NCBI RefSeq assembly: GCF_002265875.1
Contig: NZ_NPFA01000001.1
Location: forward strand, 186,001-250,000
Reading direction: 5' to 3'
Length of the DNA: 64,000 nucleotides
From: Marinococcus halophilus
GTDB lineage: Bacteria; Bacillota; Bacilli; Bacillales; Marinococcaceae
The position numbers and the translations under genes were made by a program. Below, in pieces: positions 14,502 to 22,847 of the stretch. The notes beneath the pieces were generated by a model. It saw only the letters and a program-made list of their open reading frames with translations, made no database searches and was not told where the DNA came from. Numbering within the stretch: the stretch's first letter is position 1; every line of letters begins with the position of its first letter.

Positions 14502-15983
14502 TTATTTTCCGCGTTTCTGGTCGAGGTTTAACGTCTTGACAATGCCAATGCACATTAAAATAACAATGACTGACAGCGGCAGCGCGCTGACCACAATCGC
14601 AGTCTGGAAAGCGCTCAAGCCTCCAACTACCAACAGAATTGCAGTTACCGAAACGAAGAAAATGCCCCACATAATTTTGATCGACACTGGCGGGTTCAGG
14701 CTGCCCCCGGTTGTCTGCATTCCGAGCACAAATGTCGCAGAGTCCGCGGTCGTCACAAAGAAAATCGTCACCACTATAATGGCAAACACGGACATAACGC
14801 CCCCGAGCGGATACGTTTCAAGCACGTAAAACAGTGCCGTCTCAAGCGACTGTGATGATACCTCGCGTCCTTCGAACAGCTCGAGAAAAATTGCGCTTCC
14901 GCCGAGTGTGCTGAACCAGAAAAACGAAACGATCGACGGGACGAGCAGCACGCCCGCCATAAATTCACGAATTGTCCGGCCTCTCGAGATCCGGGCCACA
15001 AACATTCCGACAAACGGTGTCCATGAAATCCACCAGGCCCAGTAGAAGACGGTCCAGTTCTGGGTCCAGGATGCTTCCTGCTCATCAATTGGATCCATGC
15101 GCAGTCCCCATCCGAGGAAGTTCTGCACGTAATCCGACAGGCCGGAAGCAAACATATTAATTAAAAAGAGTGTTGGTCCGGCGATCAGCATAAACAACAG
15201 TAGGATGCCGGTCAGGCTCAGGTTGATGTTACTTAAATACTTGATGCCTCGCTGAATTCCTGTGCTTGCTGACGTCACGAAAATAATCGTCACAATCGTC
15301 ATAATAATGAACTGCACGCCGAGATTGTACGGCACGCCGAAAATAAACTGCAGGCCGGCGTTAATCTGCTGGGACCCGAGCCCAAGCGAAGCGGCGACCC
15401 CGAACAATGTAGCGAATACGGCAATAGTGTCAACGACATTGGCAACCGGTCCGTACGCATATTTCCCGAGCACCGGCCGGAGCGTGGTGCTCATCAGCCC
15501 CGGCGCCTGATAGCGGAACTGCTGAAGGGCAAGCGCCAGTGCCACCAGCGCATAGATAGCCCAGGCGTGCAGCCCCCAGTGAAGCCAGGTCGAGGAAACG
15601 CCGCGAATGGCATCACTTTCCGCACCGCCCTCGCCGTTTGGCGGACTCGAAAAGTGCCCGATCGGCTCGGACACGCCGTAAAACAAAAGCCCAATCCCAA
15701 TACCTGCGGAAAACAGCATCGTAAACCAGGTGAGCCGGTTAAATTCCGGCTTTTCGTCCGGCTTCCCCAGCCTCACGTTTCCATATTTACTGAATCCGAG
15801 ATAGACCGCAAAAATTAACAGAAGCGTCACTAAAATCTGAAAATACCAGCCAAAATGCGCAAACACAAATGCCTGGGCAGCAGTCATTGCTGCTTCAAGC
15901 TGCGATGTAAAAAATACGCCAAATGCTAAGAATAATAAGATAAGAACAATCGACACTTTTAAAACAGTTGTCATTTTTTTCAT
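14502..15983 (-). CDS. BCCT-family betaine/carnitine/choline transporter
   Basis: 493 residues from ATG 15983 (GGAGGAGGT upstream); the frame up to 16106 adds a leader without a ribosome site. Twelve membrane helices are visible, with BCCT hallmarks: GIGIGLLFYGVSEP, STWLHWGLHAWAIYAL, the signature WAWWISWTPFVGMFVARISR with its Trp-rich aromatic site in TM8, and FFVTTADSATFVLGMQ. BCCT proteins take up quaternary amines by Na+ or H+ symport or by substrate exchange. It is divergent from a gene set predicted to degrade L-carnitine to glycine betaine, which makes carnitine the likely substrate. A perfect palindrome lies in the divergent control region. Confidence 0.92.
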   Translation of the reverse strand: MKKMTTVLKVSIVLILLFLAFGVFFTSQLEAAMTAAQAFVFAHFGWYFQILVTLLLIFAVYLGFSKYGNVRLGKPDEKPEFNRLTWFTMLFSAGIGIGLLFYGVSEPIGHFSSPPNGEGGAESDAIRGVSSTWLHWGLHAWAIYALVALALALQQFRYQAPGLMSTTLRPVLGKYAYGPVANVVDTIAVFATLFGVAASLGLGSQQINAGLQFIFGVPYNLGVQFIIMTIVTIIFVTSASTGIQRGIKYLSNINLSLTGILLLFMLIAGPTLFLINMFASGLSDYVQNFLGWGLRMDPIDEQEASWTQNWTVFYWAWWISWTPFVGMFVARISRGRTIREFMAGVLLVPSIVSFFWFSTLGGSAIFLELFEGREVSSQSLETALFYVLETYPLGGVMSVFAIIVVTIFFVTTADSATFVLGMQTTGGSLNPPVSIKIMWGIFFVSVTAILLVVGGLSAFQTAIVVSALPLSVIVILMCIGIVKTLNLDQKRGK

Positions 15984-16101
15984 TATGTATGAACCTCCTC
16001 CATAGTCTTTCCGCTGCACTCGTTCACAACGTTCTTCATTATAGAGAAAGCCTTCTGAAAAGAAAAAACGCGTAAGCCCGCAAAAATCAACGTAAAATCT
16101 A

Positions 16102-16117
16102 TGCAATTTTTATTGCA
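16102..16117. promoter_or_regulatory. Perfect inverted repeat in the BCCT/GbsR divergent region
   Basis: TGCAAT-TTTT-ATTGCA is an uninterrupted 6+6 palindrome, 119 bases upstream of the BCCT start and 140 bases upstream of the regulator. It is the most symmetric element in the 273-base divergent gap and a candidate operator for the GbsR-type regulator. Confidence 0.45.
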
Positions 16118-16184
16118 CAGAGTTTATGATTCATTATCTTATGTTTCCTTTCTTTTTCGCTCTCAGTGACCCCAACCTGCTTTT

Positions 16185-16212
16185 TTGTCTTTATTTTGAA
16201 ACATGATACAGT
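16185..16212 (+). promoter_or_regulatory. Possible promoter of the carnitine gene set
   Basis: TTGTCT (16185-16190) and TACAGT (16207-16212) are 16 bases apart, 45 bases upstream of the GbsR-type start. The fit is moderate. Confidence 0.35.
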
Positions 16213-16256
16213 TAGACGCATGGAAAACAGAGAACGCTTGATAAAGGGGGAGCGCC

Positions 16257-16832
16257 ATGAGTGCCTCACGGGATAAAAAACAGCTGCTTGAACAATTGAA
16301 TGAAACCGAACGGCAGATTGCCGACCGCATTTCCGACAATATGAATACATTCGGAGTGTCATCGACAGTCGGCCGGCTGCTCGGCATTATTTACATGAAC
16401 CGTGAGCCGATGACGCTGGATGATCTGGCCGAGGCCACCGGAATGAGCAAGACCCGGATGAGCCAGGTGATGCGCCAGATGATTTCATTGAACATTGCGG
16501 AAAAAGAACATGTTAAAGGCAGCCGCAAAGAGCATTACAATGTGGAAAACGATTATGTGCAGACGTTTGTGTCCCTGTTTACGACAAACTGGCGGGAAGT
16601 GATCAGCAAAAACCGCCAGTTTGCCAATAAGCTGCAGCGCGAAATCGACGAAGTCGCTGCTGCGAGCGATGGTTCAGTTGAGGTGGACCAGAAAATTGCC
16701 GAGCTCCGCAAAGAGCTCGACGAATGGGTTGCTTACTATAACTGGATCAGCCGCCTCGTGGAATTTTTCGAAAGCGGAGATATTTTTAGCGCTGTTCCAA
16801 TAGAGAGAAGCGATAAAGGAGAAGATACCTAA
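16257..16832 (+). CDS. GbsR/MarR-type transcriptional regulator
   Basis: 191 residues with a MarR-like winged helix (about residues 30-100: SSTVGRLLGIIYMNREPMTLDDLA, of which the helix core is shown in part; then GMSKTRMSQVMRQM). A coiled, charged C-terminus follows. This matches the GbsR/OpcR/YvaV group, which represses choline and betaine uptake and synthesis genes in B. subtilis and senses choline. The ATG at 16257 follows AAAGGGGGAG. Its stop overlaps the next start (TAATG), so it is translationally coupled to the BKACE gene. The likely ligand here is carnitine or a pathway intermediate. Confidence 0.87.
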   Translation: MSASRDKKQLLEQLNETERQIADRISDNMNTFGVSSTVGRLLGIIYMNREPMTLDDLAEATGMSKTRMSQVMRQMISLNIAEKEHVKGSRKEHYNVENDYVQTFVSLFTTNWREVISKNRQFANKLQREIDEVAAASDGSVEVDQKIAELRKELDEWVAYYNWISRLVEFFESGDIFSAVPIERSDKGEDT

Positions 16833-17713
16833 TGGGTCAGAAAACAATTGTTACAAGCGCCGTCACCGGCGCCGGAGAAACGACAGACAAAAGCCGGCAC
16901 GTGCCGGTCACACCGGAAGCTATCGCCCGTGACGCCATCGAAGCGGCCAAAGCGGGAGCCGCAGTCGCCCACATTCACGTGCGCGACCCAAAAACAGGCG
17001 CGTACAGCTTTGACCCCGCCCTCTTCCAGGAGGTCGTGGAACGCGTCCGTGAAAGCGAAACCGACGTGGTGCTGAACCTCACAGCCGGAGGCGGCGGCGA
17101 CTTTGTTCCTGACCAGAAGCACCCGGCTGCCGGCGGCGAAGGCACGTTCGTGCAGACGCCGGAGGAGCGCCATCTCCCGGTGGGAAAACTCCTTCCGGAA
17201 ATATGCACGCTCGACTGCGGCAGCCTGAACTTTGGCGACCAGGTGTATCTCGGCCCGGCCGGCTGGCTGCGTGAGCAGGCATCGCTGATTCAGCAGAGCG
17301 GTGTGAAGGCGGAAATGGAGTGCTTTGATACCGGCCACGTGCGCTTTGCCAACCAGCTCGTGCGCGAAGGCCTCGTGGACGGCGATCCGCTCTATCAGTT
17401 CTGCCTCGGCATTCCATGGGGCGCAGAAGCAGATGCGGAAACGATGCTTCACATGAAGCATCACCTGCCGGAGGGCGCCAACTGGTCGGCGTTTGGCATC
17501 GGCCGCATGCAGATTCCGATGGTCGCCCAGGCAGCCCTTCTTGGCGGCAACGTCCGCGTTGGCCTCGAGGACAATCTATATCTTGAAAAAGGCGTCCTCG
17601 GCACGAACGCCCAGCTCGTCGACAAAGCCGTGCAGCTGCTGCAGACGCTGAACATTGAACCAATGACGCCGCAGGAAGCACGCGAGACGCTCGGCCTGAC
17701 GAAACAATCTTAA
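16832..17713 (+). CDS. BKACE-family enzyme, probable 3-dehydrocarnitine:acetyl-CoA trimethylamine transferase
   Basis: 293 residues of the beta-keto acid cleavage (DUF849) family. The zinc-site motif AHIHVRDPKTG gives His47 and His49; NLTAGGGGD and VRVGLEDNLYL are the other family signatures. BKACE enzymes condense a beta-keto acid with acetyl-CoA and release acetoacetate plus a new acyl-CoA. The next gene is a carnitine-dehydrogenase-like oxidoreductase, then a hot-dog thioesterase. This is the known set in which 3-dehydrocarnitine is converted to betainyl-CoA and acetoacetate. The start overlaps the regulator stop by one base. The substrate is inferred from context; 3-keto-5-aminohexanoate cleavage (Kce) is the alternative in this family. 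Confidence 0.85.
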   Translation: MGQKTIVTSAVTGAGETTDKSRHVPVTPEAIARDAIEAAKAGAAVAHIHVRDPKTGAYSFDPALFQEVVERVRESETDVVLNLTAGGGGDFVPDQKHPAAGGEGTFVQTPEERHLPVGKLLPEICTLDCGSLNFGDQVYLGPAGWLREQASLIQQSGVKAEMECFDTGHVRFANQLVREGLVDGDPLYQFCLGIPWGAEADAETMLHMKHHLPEGANWSAFGIGRMQIPMVAQAALLGGNVRVGLEDNLYLEKGVLGTNAQLVDKAVQLLQTLNIEPMTPQEARETLGLTKQS

Positions 17714-17730
17714 ATTTTTAGGAGGACCTC

Positions 17731-18702
17731 ATGAATCCCATCACAACTACTATTGCCGTCATCGGAACCGGCGTGATCGGAAATGGCTGGATCGCCCGTT
17801 TCCTCGCGCATGGCTTTCACGTTACCGCCTGTGACCCGGCGGACGGCGCCGAAGAAAAAACCCGAAGCACCGTCGCGTCGCTATGGACGAAGCTGAAGGA
17901 AAACGGCATGCACAGCGATGCTTCCATCGATAAGCTTGCCTTTACGACAGACATCAAAGATGCTGTCTCGGATGCTGCCCTTGTGCAGGAAAACGTGCCG
18001 GAGCGTGAAGACATCAAACGAAACGTGCTCGCCCAGATTGATGAACACGCGCCGGCCGAAAGCATTATCGCTTCGAGTACGTCGGGCTACAAGCCGACAA
18101 CGCTTCAGTCTGATTGCATCCGCCATCCAGAGCGCGTTATCGTTGCCCACCCGTTTCACCCCGTTTACCTGCTTCCGCTTGTGGAGCTCTCCGGTGGCGA
18201 GCAGACAACGAGTGCCGAAATGGAGCGCGCGCAGGCGATATATGAACTTGCCGGCATGAAGCCGCTCGTTATGAAGGGCGAAGTGGACGGCCATATTGCC
18301 GACCGCCTAATGGAAGCCCTCTGGCGGGAAGCCCTTCATATTGTGAACGACGGCCACGCTACCACCGAAGAAGTCGACAAAGCGATCGTCTACGGCGCCG
18401 GTCTCCGCTGGGCGCTCATGGGACCGTTTTTGACCTTCCACCTGGCCGGCGGCGACAAGGGAATGGCCCACATGCTCGAGCAGTTCGGGCCGGCTCTGAA
18501 AGCGCCGTGGACCAAGCTTGAAGCACCGGAGCTCACCCCCGGGCTGAGCGAAAAAGTTATCGAAGGAACAAAGGAGCAGTCCGGGGACAAAAGCGTTGCT
18601 GAGCTTGAAGAGCGCCGCGATGAGTTTCTTTTAAAGCTGATGAATCTGCTGCACGAAGGCAGCTACTGGCCGGCAGAAAAGGTAGAGAGCCATGACAAAT
18701 AA
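17731..18702 (+). CDS. L-carnitine dehydrogenase (3-hydroxyacyl-CoA dehydrogenase fold)
   Basis: 323 residues. An N-terminal Rossmann fold has GTGVIGNGW with the glycines at 12, 14 and 17. The 3HCDH segment HPFHPVYLLPLVELSGGEQT is close to the carnitine dehydrogenase pattern, and a helical C-terminal domain follows (about 190-310). The predicted reaction oxidises L-carnitine to 3-dehydrocarnitine with NAD+. The ATG at 17731 is 6-7 bases after AGGAGG. The gene overlaps the thioesterase gene by 11 bases; in some alphaproteobacteria these two activities are fused in one protein, which supports a shared pathway. Generic 3-hydroxybutyryl-CoA dehydrogenase is less likely given the neighbours. Confidence 0.85.
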   Translation: MNPITTTIAVIGTGVIGNGWIARFLAHGFHVTACDPADGAEEKTRSTVASLWTKLKENGMHSDASIDKLAFTTDIKDAVSDAALVQENVPEREDIKRNVLAQIDEHAPAESIIASSTSGYKPTTLQSDCIRHPERVIVAHPFHPVYLLPLVELSGGEQTTSAEMERAQAIYELAGMKPLVMKGEVDGHIADRLMEALWREALHIVNDGHATTEEVDKAIVYGAGLRWALMGPFLTFHLAGGDKGMAHMLEQFGPALKAPWTKLEAPELTPGLSEKVIEGTKEQSGDKSVAELEERRDEFLLKLMNLLHEGSYWPAEKVESHDK

Positions 18703-19162
18703 TCATACCGTATGGAACGGGCACGTGGAACAGGAATGGGTGGACTACAACGGGCACATGAATGATGCGGCTTACGCTCTTATTTTCAGCCGCGCACTGG
18801 ATACCATGTTAGAGGAGGCCGGCCTGACCGCCCGCTTTATCGAGCAGGAGCAGTACACTGTATTCACTCTTGAAACGCACCTGATGTACCTGGCAGAAGC
18901 TCGCCAGGACCAACTGCTCGCCGTGTCAGCGGTGCTCCTCGACCAGGACGCCAAGCGGCTGCACCTGTGGTTCGAAATGCTGAACGACCAGAACGAGACC
19001 ATCGCTACAAGCGAACAGATGGTTATGGGAATGGATCAGGCCGCCGGACGCCCCGCCCCGTTTCCCGAAGCGCTTCAGCGGGGCTTTGCCCGTGTTCCGG
19101 TTCTTTCTCCGGAGGAGTGGCCGTCCAAAGCCGGCCGCTCGATTGGAATCAAACGAAAATAA
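18692..19162 (+). CDS. Hot-dog thioesterase, probable betainyl-CoA thioesterase
   Basis: 156 residues, a single 4HBT/YbgC-like hot-dog domain. The active-site segment is WVDYNGHMND, with Asp18, Tyr19, His22 and Asn24. Such enzymes hydrolyse small acyl-CoA esters. In this operon the predicted substrate is betainyl-CoA, giving glycine betaine, the osmoprotectant, and free CoA. The start lies inside the dehydrogenase gene (ATGACAAATAAT, 11-base overlap), so the two are translationally coupled. The operon ends at a strong terminator. Confidence 0.83.
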   Translation: MTNNHTVWNGHVEQEWVDYNGHMNDAAYALIFSRALDTMLEEAGLTARFIEQEQYTVFTLETHLMYLAEARQDQLLAVSAVLLDQDAKRLHLWFEMLNDQNETIATSEQMVMGMDQAAGRPAPFPEALQRGFARVPVLSPEEWPSKAGRSIGIKRK

Positions 19163-19168
19163 CAAGGC

Positions 19169-19208
19169 ATCAGCCGGCACTCTTCGGAAGAACACCGGCT
19201 GATTTTTT
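19169..19208 (+). terminator. Rho-independent terminator of the carnitine operon
   Basis: ATCAGCCGG (19169-19177) pairs with CCGGCTGAT (19195-19203), followed by T6. Confidence 0.9.
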
Positions 19209-19283
19209 CAACTGAGCAATTTTCAGCTTAACAACAGGCATTGGCAGGAATAGGGACGTAGAAGGAAGAAAGGAGTGGCGCCG

Positions 19284-20174
19284 ATGCCTGTATGGAAAAC
19301 CTATCTGTATACGTCCCTGTTGCGCGCGTTTCAAATACGGCTGCGCCGCTATTCACCGACCCACATTACACCGCCGTCCGCGAATACGGTGCGCACGGAT
19401 TCTTATATCGTAGAAACGGCTGCCGGCGCGACGCCCGTACACATTTATTACCCCGAAAAGGCCGGTGGGACAGCCCTTCCAGTATTTGTGAACCTGCACG
19501 GCGGCGGCTTTTTCATGGGCAGCTACGCTGATGACGAAGGCTGGGGCCGGCACGTCGCCGAGCTTACGCCCTGCGTGGTGGTAAATATTGATTACCATCT
19601 GGCTCCACGCAGCCGGTTTCCGTTTTCGATTTTTGAAGTACGGGATGTGCTCGCCTGGCTGCACGTTCACGAAGATTGGCTCGGGCTGAATATGGAACGC
19701 TTTGCGCTTGGCGGGCACAGTGCCGGCGGCAACATCGCAGCCGCGACGCTGCTGCTTTTGCGCGACACCGGGGCGCCGATGCCGGCAGCTCAAATTCTGG
19801 ACTCCCCGATTCTTGACCTTGCGACCGACCCGCGGGAAAAACCGGTATTTCCCGGAGCCATTCCGATTTTCGTGGCGGATTTATTTACAGCCAGCTACCT
19901 GGAAACGAGCCAGAGCGCCGCTCATCCGTATATTTCCCCGCTTCGTGCTGAATCGCTCGCCGGGCTGCCGCCGACACTTGTGTTCACGCCCGAACACGAT
20001 TCCCTCGCCCAGGAAGCATTCCGGTACGCGGGACGCCTGAAACGGGAGGGCGTGCCGGCGGAGTACCGCATGTTTCCGAATACGATTCATGCATTCACCC
20101 ATGTTGGCCGAAAAAGCACCGCAAAAAAAGCGTGGGAACTTGTCGTTTCCACGCTTCAGGCCCGCCTCTTATAG
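19284..20174 (+). CDS. Alpha/beta hydrolase, HSL-type esterase (copy 2)
   Basis: 296 residues from ATG 19284, 8 bases after AAAGGAG; a GTG three codons earlier overlaps that site. The HGGGF motif (His72), GGHSAGG (Ser146), EHDS (Asp239) and IHAF (His269) are at the same positions as in the product of 5147-6037, and the two align without gaps. Both keep YHLAPRSRFP or YHLAPKTRFP, so they are clear paralogs. It is a cytoplasmic carboxylesterase of unknown substrate. It is not in the carnitine operon, because a terminator lies between them. Confidence 0.87.
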   Translation: MPVWKTYLYTSLLRAFQIRLRRYSPTHITPPSANTVRTDSYIVETAAGATPVHIYYPEKAGGTALPVFVNLHGGGFFMGSYADDEGWGRHVAELTPCVVVNIDYHLAPRSRFPFSIFEVRDVLAWLHVHEDWLGLNMERFALGGHSAGGNIAAATLLLLRDTGAPMPAAQILDSPILDLATDPREKPVFPGAIPIFVADLFTASYLETSQSAAHPYISPLRAESLAGLPPTLVFTPEHDSLAQEAFRYAGRLKREGVPAEYRMFPNTIHAFTHVGRKSTAKKAWELVVSTLQARLL

Positions 20175-20184
20175 GCGGGTTTTT
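20161..20184 (+). terminator. Rho-independent terminator overlapping the esterase stop codon
   Basis: CCCGCCT pairs with AGGCGGG around a 5-base loop, followed by T5. The stop TAG at 20172-20174 lies inside the hairpin. Confidence 0.88.
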
Positions 20185-20187
20185 ATA

Positions 20188-20568
20188 TTATTCTTTCGGG
20201 TGAGCCGGCTGCTGGTCGAGAATCTCCTTCAGCACCCAGGCATGATTTCGTTTCACGTCTTCTGACGAGAACACGAGCGTCACGTCCTTGTCCTGCATCC
20301 GCACAATTTCTTTCAGGCGCTGCAATTCTTCACGTTTGAGCTCATCCTGCTCAAGCTCTGCCTTATACGCTTCCTTGAAGCTATCGAACTTTTTCGGCTC
20401 CTCATCAAGCGCCTTCTGCAGCTCCTTTGACGGCGCAACGCCGTCTACCCATTCATGAATATCGGCGCGCACTTCTTCCACTTCGTTCGGCCATTCCTTC
20501 TCGACGAAAATCCGGTAGCCGTCGTCCGTATCTGCTTTCTTATGAAGCCGCTTGCAGTATATTGGCAT
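20188..20568 (-). CDS. DUF488-family protein
   Basis: 126 residues from ATG 20568, spaced 9 bases from AGAAGG; an ATG at 20577 touches that site. The start MPIYCKRLHKKADTDDGYRI and FVEKEWPNEV match the DUF488 pattern, here in the short YeaO-like version. The central part is a charged helix (KALDEEPKKFDSFKEAYKAEL), then VTLVFSSEDVKRNHAWVLKEIL. The biochemical role of the family is unknown. Confidence 0.82.
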   Translation of the reverse strand: MPIYCKRLHKKADTDDGYRIFVEKEWPNEVEEVRADIHEWVDGVAPSKELQKALDEEPKKFDSFKEAYKAELEQDELKREELQRLKEIVRMQDKDVTLVFSSEDVKRNHAWVLKEILDQQPAHPKE

Positions 20569-20887
20569 TGGTATCATCCTTCTTCTATATAATATGGATT
20601 CTCTCTTCCCGGCTCTTTCCTTTCCCAGAAGAAGGGCAAACGTGTAAAAGAAAAAACCTTATTCAAATTAGCCGACGATTTTAAGCATAAAAAATAAACC
20701 ACCTTTGAGTTTACCCGGCTCATGTGGTTTATTTTCCTCTAGGCCGACCTCTTTGAAGTGTCAAGTACTGCTGCTTTCAGTCCTTGTTCGCGCACAAACT
20801 ATTATTGTTGGATAAATTATACTACAGGCGGGCGAAGCTATTCAAGCTCCTCCGGCCCCAGCCTGCAGCGTGCTGCCTTTTAGCATT
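20569..20887. other. Intergenic region (319 bases)
   Basis: Between two minus-strand genes. It holds the terminator at 20690-20735 and otherwise AT-rich sequence with no supported gene. Confidence 0.6.
20690..20735 (-). terminator. Rho-independent terminator of the nitrilase/DUF2848/permease operon
   Basis: AAATAAACCAC (20692-20702) pairs with GTGGTTTATTT (20724-20734), with an inner TGAG/CTCA extension and a T-run on the minus strand. It is 150 bases past the permease stop. Confidence 0.75.
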
Positions 20888-22105
20888 CTACTGCCACAGA
20901 TCCGCAATCCCCTGCAGCGACAAAAACCCTGCCACCAGTGTTACCAGCACTGCCACTATCCCGAAGATGAGCATCCAGGCCGGGTGCCTGTAGTCTCCGA
21001 CGATGGATTTTTTCCTGGAGGCAATAAGCACTGATCCAAGAGTCAGTGGAAGGATTAACCCGTTTAAAGCACCCGCAACAATCAATAGCGTGACTGGTTC
21101 GCCGACAATAGCGAAGACAATCGTGGAAAAAGCAATAAAGCCGACGATCAGCCATTTATAGTATTTTTCAAGCTGCGGGTGAAAGGAACGGATAAATGAA
21201 ACGCTCGTATACGCCGAACCGATCACCGAGCTGATTGCAGCCGACCAGAGCACGACACCAAAAATTTTATACCCTACATTACCGAGAGCGATCTGGAATA
21301 CGGAGGCCGCCGGATTTCCTTCATCAAGCATATACCCTGCAGACACCACGCCCAGCACGGCAAGAAATAATAGGACTCTCATTACGCCGGTCGTCAGTAT
21401 TCCGAAGTTCGCGGCCTTTGTCACAAGCGGCAGGGCCTCCTTCCCCTCGAACCCCCGGTCGATCAGCCGGTGTGCACCGGCAAAGGTAATATAGCCGCCC
21501 ACGGTTCCACCGACCAGCGTCACGACCGGAAGCACCAGTGCCGCATAATCCTCAGGGAACACGCTCCGGACCACAGCTTCCCCCACCGGCGGGTTCGTCG
21601 TGATCATAACGTAGCCTACCATGACGATCATTACGACGCCTAAAATCGGTATTAGAATATCAATGACTTTCTCCGCACTTTTTACAGTAAAAATAATAAT
21701 CGCCAGGATCCCGGTGATTACCGCCCCCATCTTCGGAGAAATGCCAAACAGCACGTTAATGCCAAGGCCTGCCCCCGCCACATTGCCAATGTTAAAGGCA
21801 ATGCCGCCGAGTACGATGAGTGCCGCAACCAGAAAGCCCAGTCCCGGAAACACCATGTTGGCCACGTCCTGCCCCCGCTTACCCGAGACCACCAGCACCC
21901 GCCAGATATTTAACTGGGCTCCTATATCAATAATAATCGATGCTAAAATGGCAAAAGCAAAGCTCGCCAGAAACTGGGAAGTGAATTGGGTCGTCTGTGT
22001 CAGGAATGCCGGGCCGATGGAAGAGGTGGCCATTAAGAAAATGGCTCCCCACAGCACCCGCCGCTGTATACCTTTGTTCACAAGATCGCTCCGGTTCTGC
22101 TCCAT
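20888..22105 (-). CDS. NRAMP-related permease lacking the metal motif (YcsG-like)
   Basis: 405 residues from ATG 22105 (a GTG at 22111 is an alternative). Eleven membrane helices with the NRAMP fold are visible. In canonical metal transporters TM1 carries Asp-Pro-Gly-Asn; here the corresponding stretch reads SSIGPAFLTQTTQFTSQF, so the metal-binding Asp and Asn are absent. The TM6 region (TFAGAHRLIDRGFEGKEALP) also lacks the usual MPH motif. It resembles B. subtilis YcsG, whose gene sits with the 5-oxoprolinase genes. It is third in an operon after a nitrilase and a DUF2848 protein, 22 bases after the latter, so it probably imports a small organic substrate rather than a metal. Confidence 0.83.
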   Translation of the reverse strand: MEQNRSDLVNKGIQRRVLWGAIFLMATSSIGPAFLTQTTQFTSQFLASFAFAILASIIIDIGAQLNIWRVLVVSGKRGQDVANMVFPGLGFLVAALIVLGGIAFNIGNVAGAGLGINVLFGISPKMGAVITGILAIIIFTVKSAEKVIDILIPILGVVMIVMVGYVMITTNPPVGEAVVRSVFPEDYAALVLPVVTLVGGTVGGYITFAGAHRLIDRGFEGKEALPLVTKAANFGILTTGVMRVLLFLAVLGVVSAGYMLDEGNPAASVFQIALGNVGYKIFGVVLWSAAISSVIGSAYTSVSFIRSFHPQLEKYYKWLIVGFIAFSTIVFAIVGEPVTLLIVAGALNGLILPLTLGSVLIASRKKSIVGDYRHPAWMLIFGIVAVLVTLVAGFLSLQGIADLWQ

Positions 22106-22127
22106 GTTCACCGCCGCCTTTCTTCTA

Positions 22128-22817
22128 TCATTCGACCGGCTGCTGCAGCTGTTCTACTCTATACGCATGGCGAATCGTCTGATTCCGGACCGGGTCGTGC
22201 AGTTCAAATTCATAATAATCGGCAAACGCCAGCGATTTAGCTACTGTGTTGATCGTCGCTGAAAAAAAGAAATTCCCCTCTGTGTGTACCTGCATTGATT
22301 CAAACTGCGGAGCCCACTCCTCCGGCGTCATTAAATCGGTCACCTTCCCCTGCTGATAAAGCTCTTTTTCGTCTCCCGAGGACGCCCAGCAGGCAAAGGT
22401 AATCTGGTCCCAGTGATCTTTCACATCGGAGTACTTCCAGATGTCGCTGGCAATAATGTTGGGATACGCCTGCTTGGACATCGGCACACTGAACGTTTCC
22501 AGCCTGCGGTCCGTGTGGTCGCTCCCTACGGTGACGTACAGCTCGCCTTCTGCCCAGATTAGTACGTACTCGATTTCCCCACTTGTTTCTTCGTGCTGAA
22601 CCTGGATCGTGTCGTCTGTGGTTGGGTTGTTGTTGGCGATTGGATATAGCGTCGGCGTCGTTTGGGGCGTCGGCACCCCAAGCTTGGCGAGTTCATCGAT
22701 GTGCTCCTGTACCTTTTCCTGATCGCTCCCGGCGTACCCGGCATTAAACACCCGGTTCACATCCACGCCGATCTCTTTTCCCGAGGGCTGCTCGCGTAAC
22801 GTCAGATGATTTTTCAT
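22128..22817 (-). CDS. DUF2848-family protein
   Basis: 229 residues matching DUF2848: HIDELAKLGVPTPQTTPTLY near residues 39-58, TSGEIEYVLIW, the strongly conserved VGSDHTDRRLE, then SKQAYPNIIASDIW and HWDQITF. The His/Asp/Glu-rich GSDHTDRxLE segment suggests a metal or acid-base site, and the fold has been likened to fumarylacetoacetate hydrolases. No activity is established that I know of. It lies between a nitrilase-type amidase and an NRAMP-like permease in one operon (gaps of 30 and 22 bases), suggesting a hydrolase or isomerase in a small-molecule degradation route. Confidence 0.85.
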   Translation of the reverse strand: MKNHLTLREQPSGKEIGVDVNRVFNAGYAGSDQEKVQEHIDELAKLGVPTPQTTPTLYPIANNNPTTDDTIQVQHEETSGEIEYVLIWAEGELYVTVGSDHTDRRLETFSVPMSKQAYPNIIASDIWKYSDVKDHWDQITFACWASSGDEKELYQQGKVTDLMTPEEWAPQFESMQVHTEGNFFFSATINTVAKSLAFADYYEFELHDPVRNQTIRHAYRVEQLQQPVE

Positions 22818-22847
22818 AGACCGTTCCGCTCCTTTCTATAACTATCG

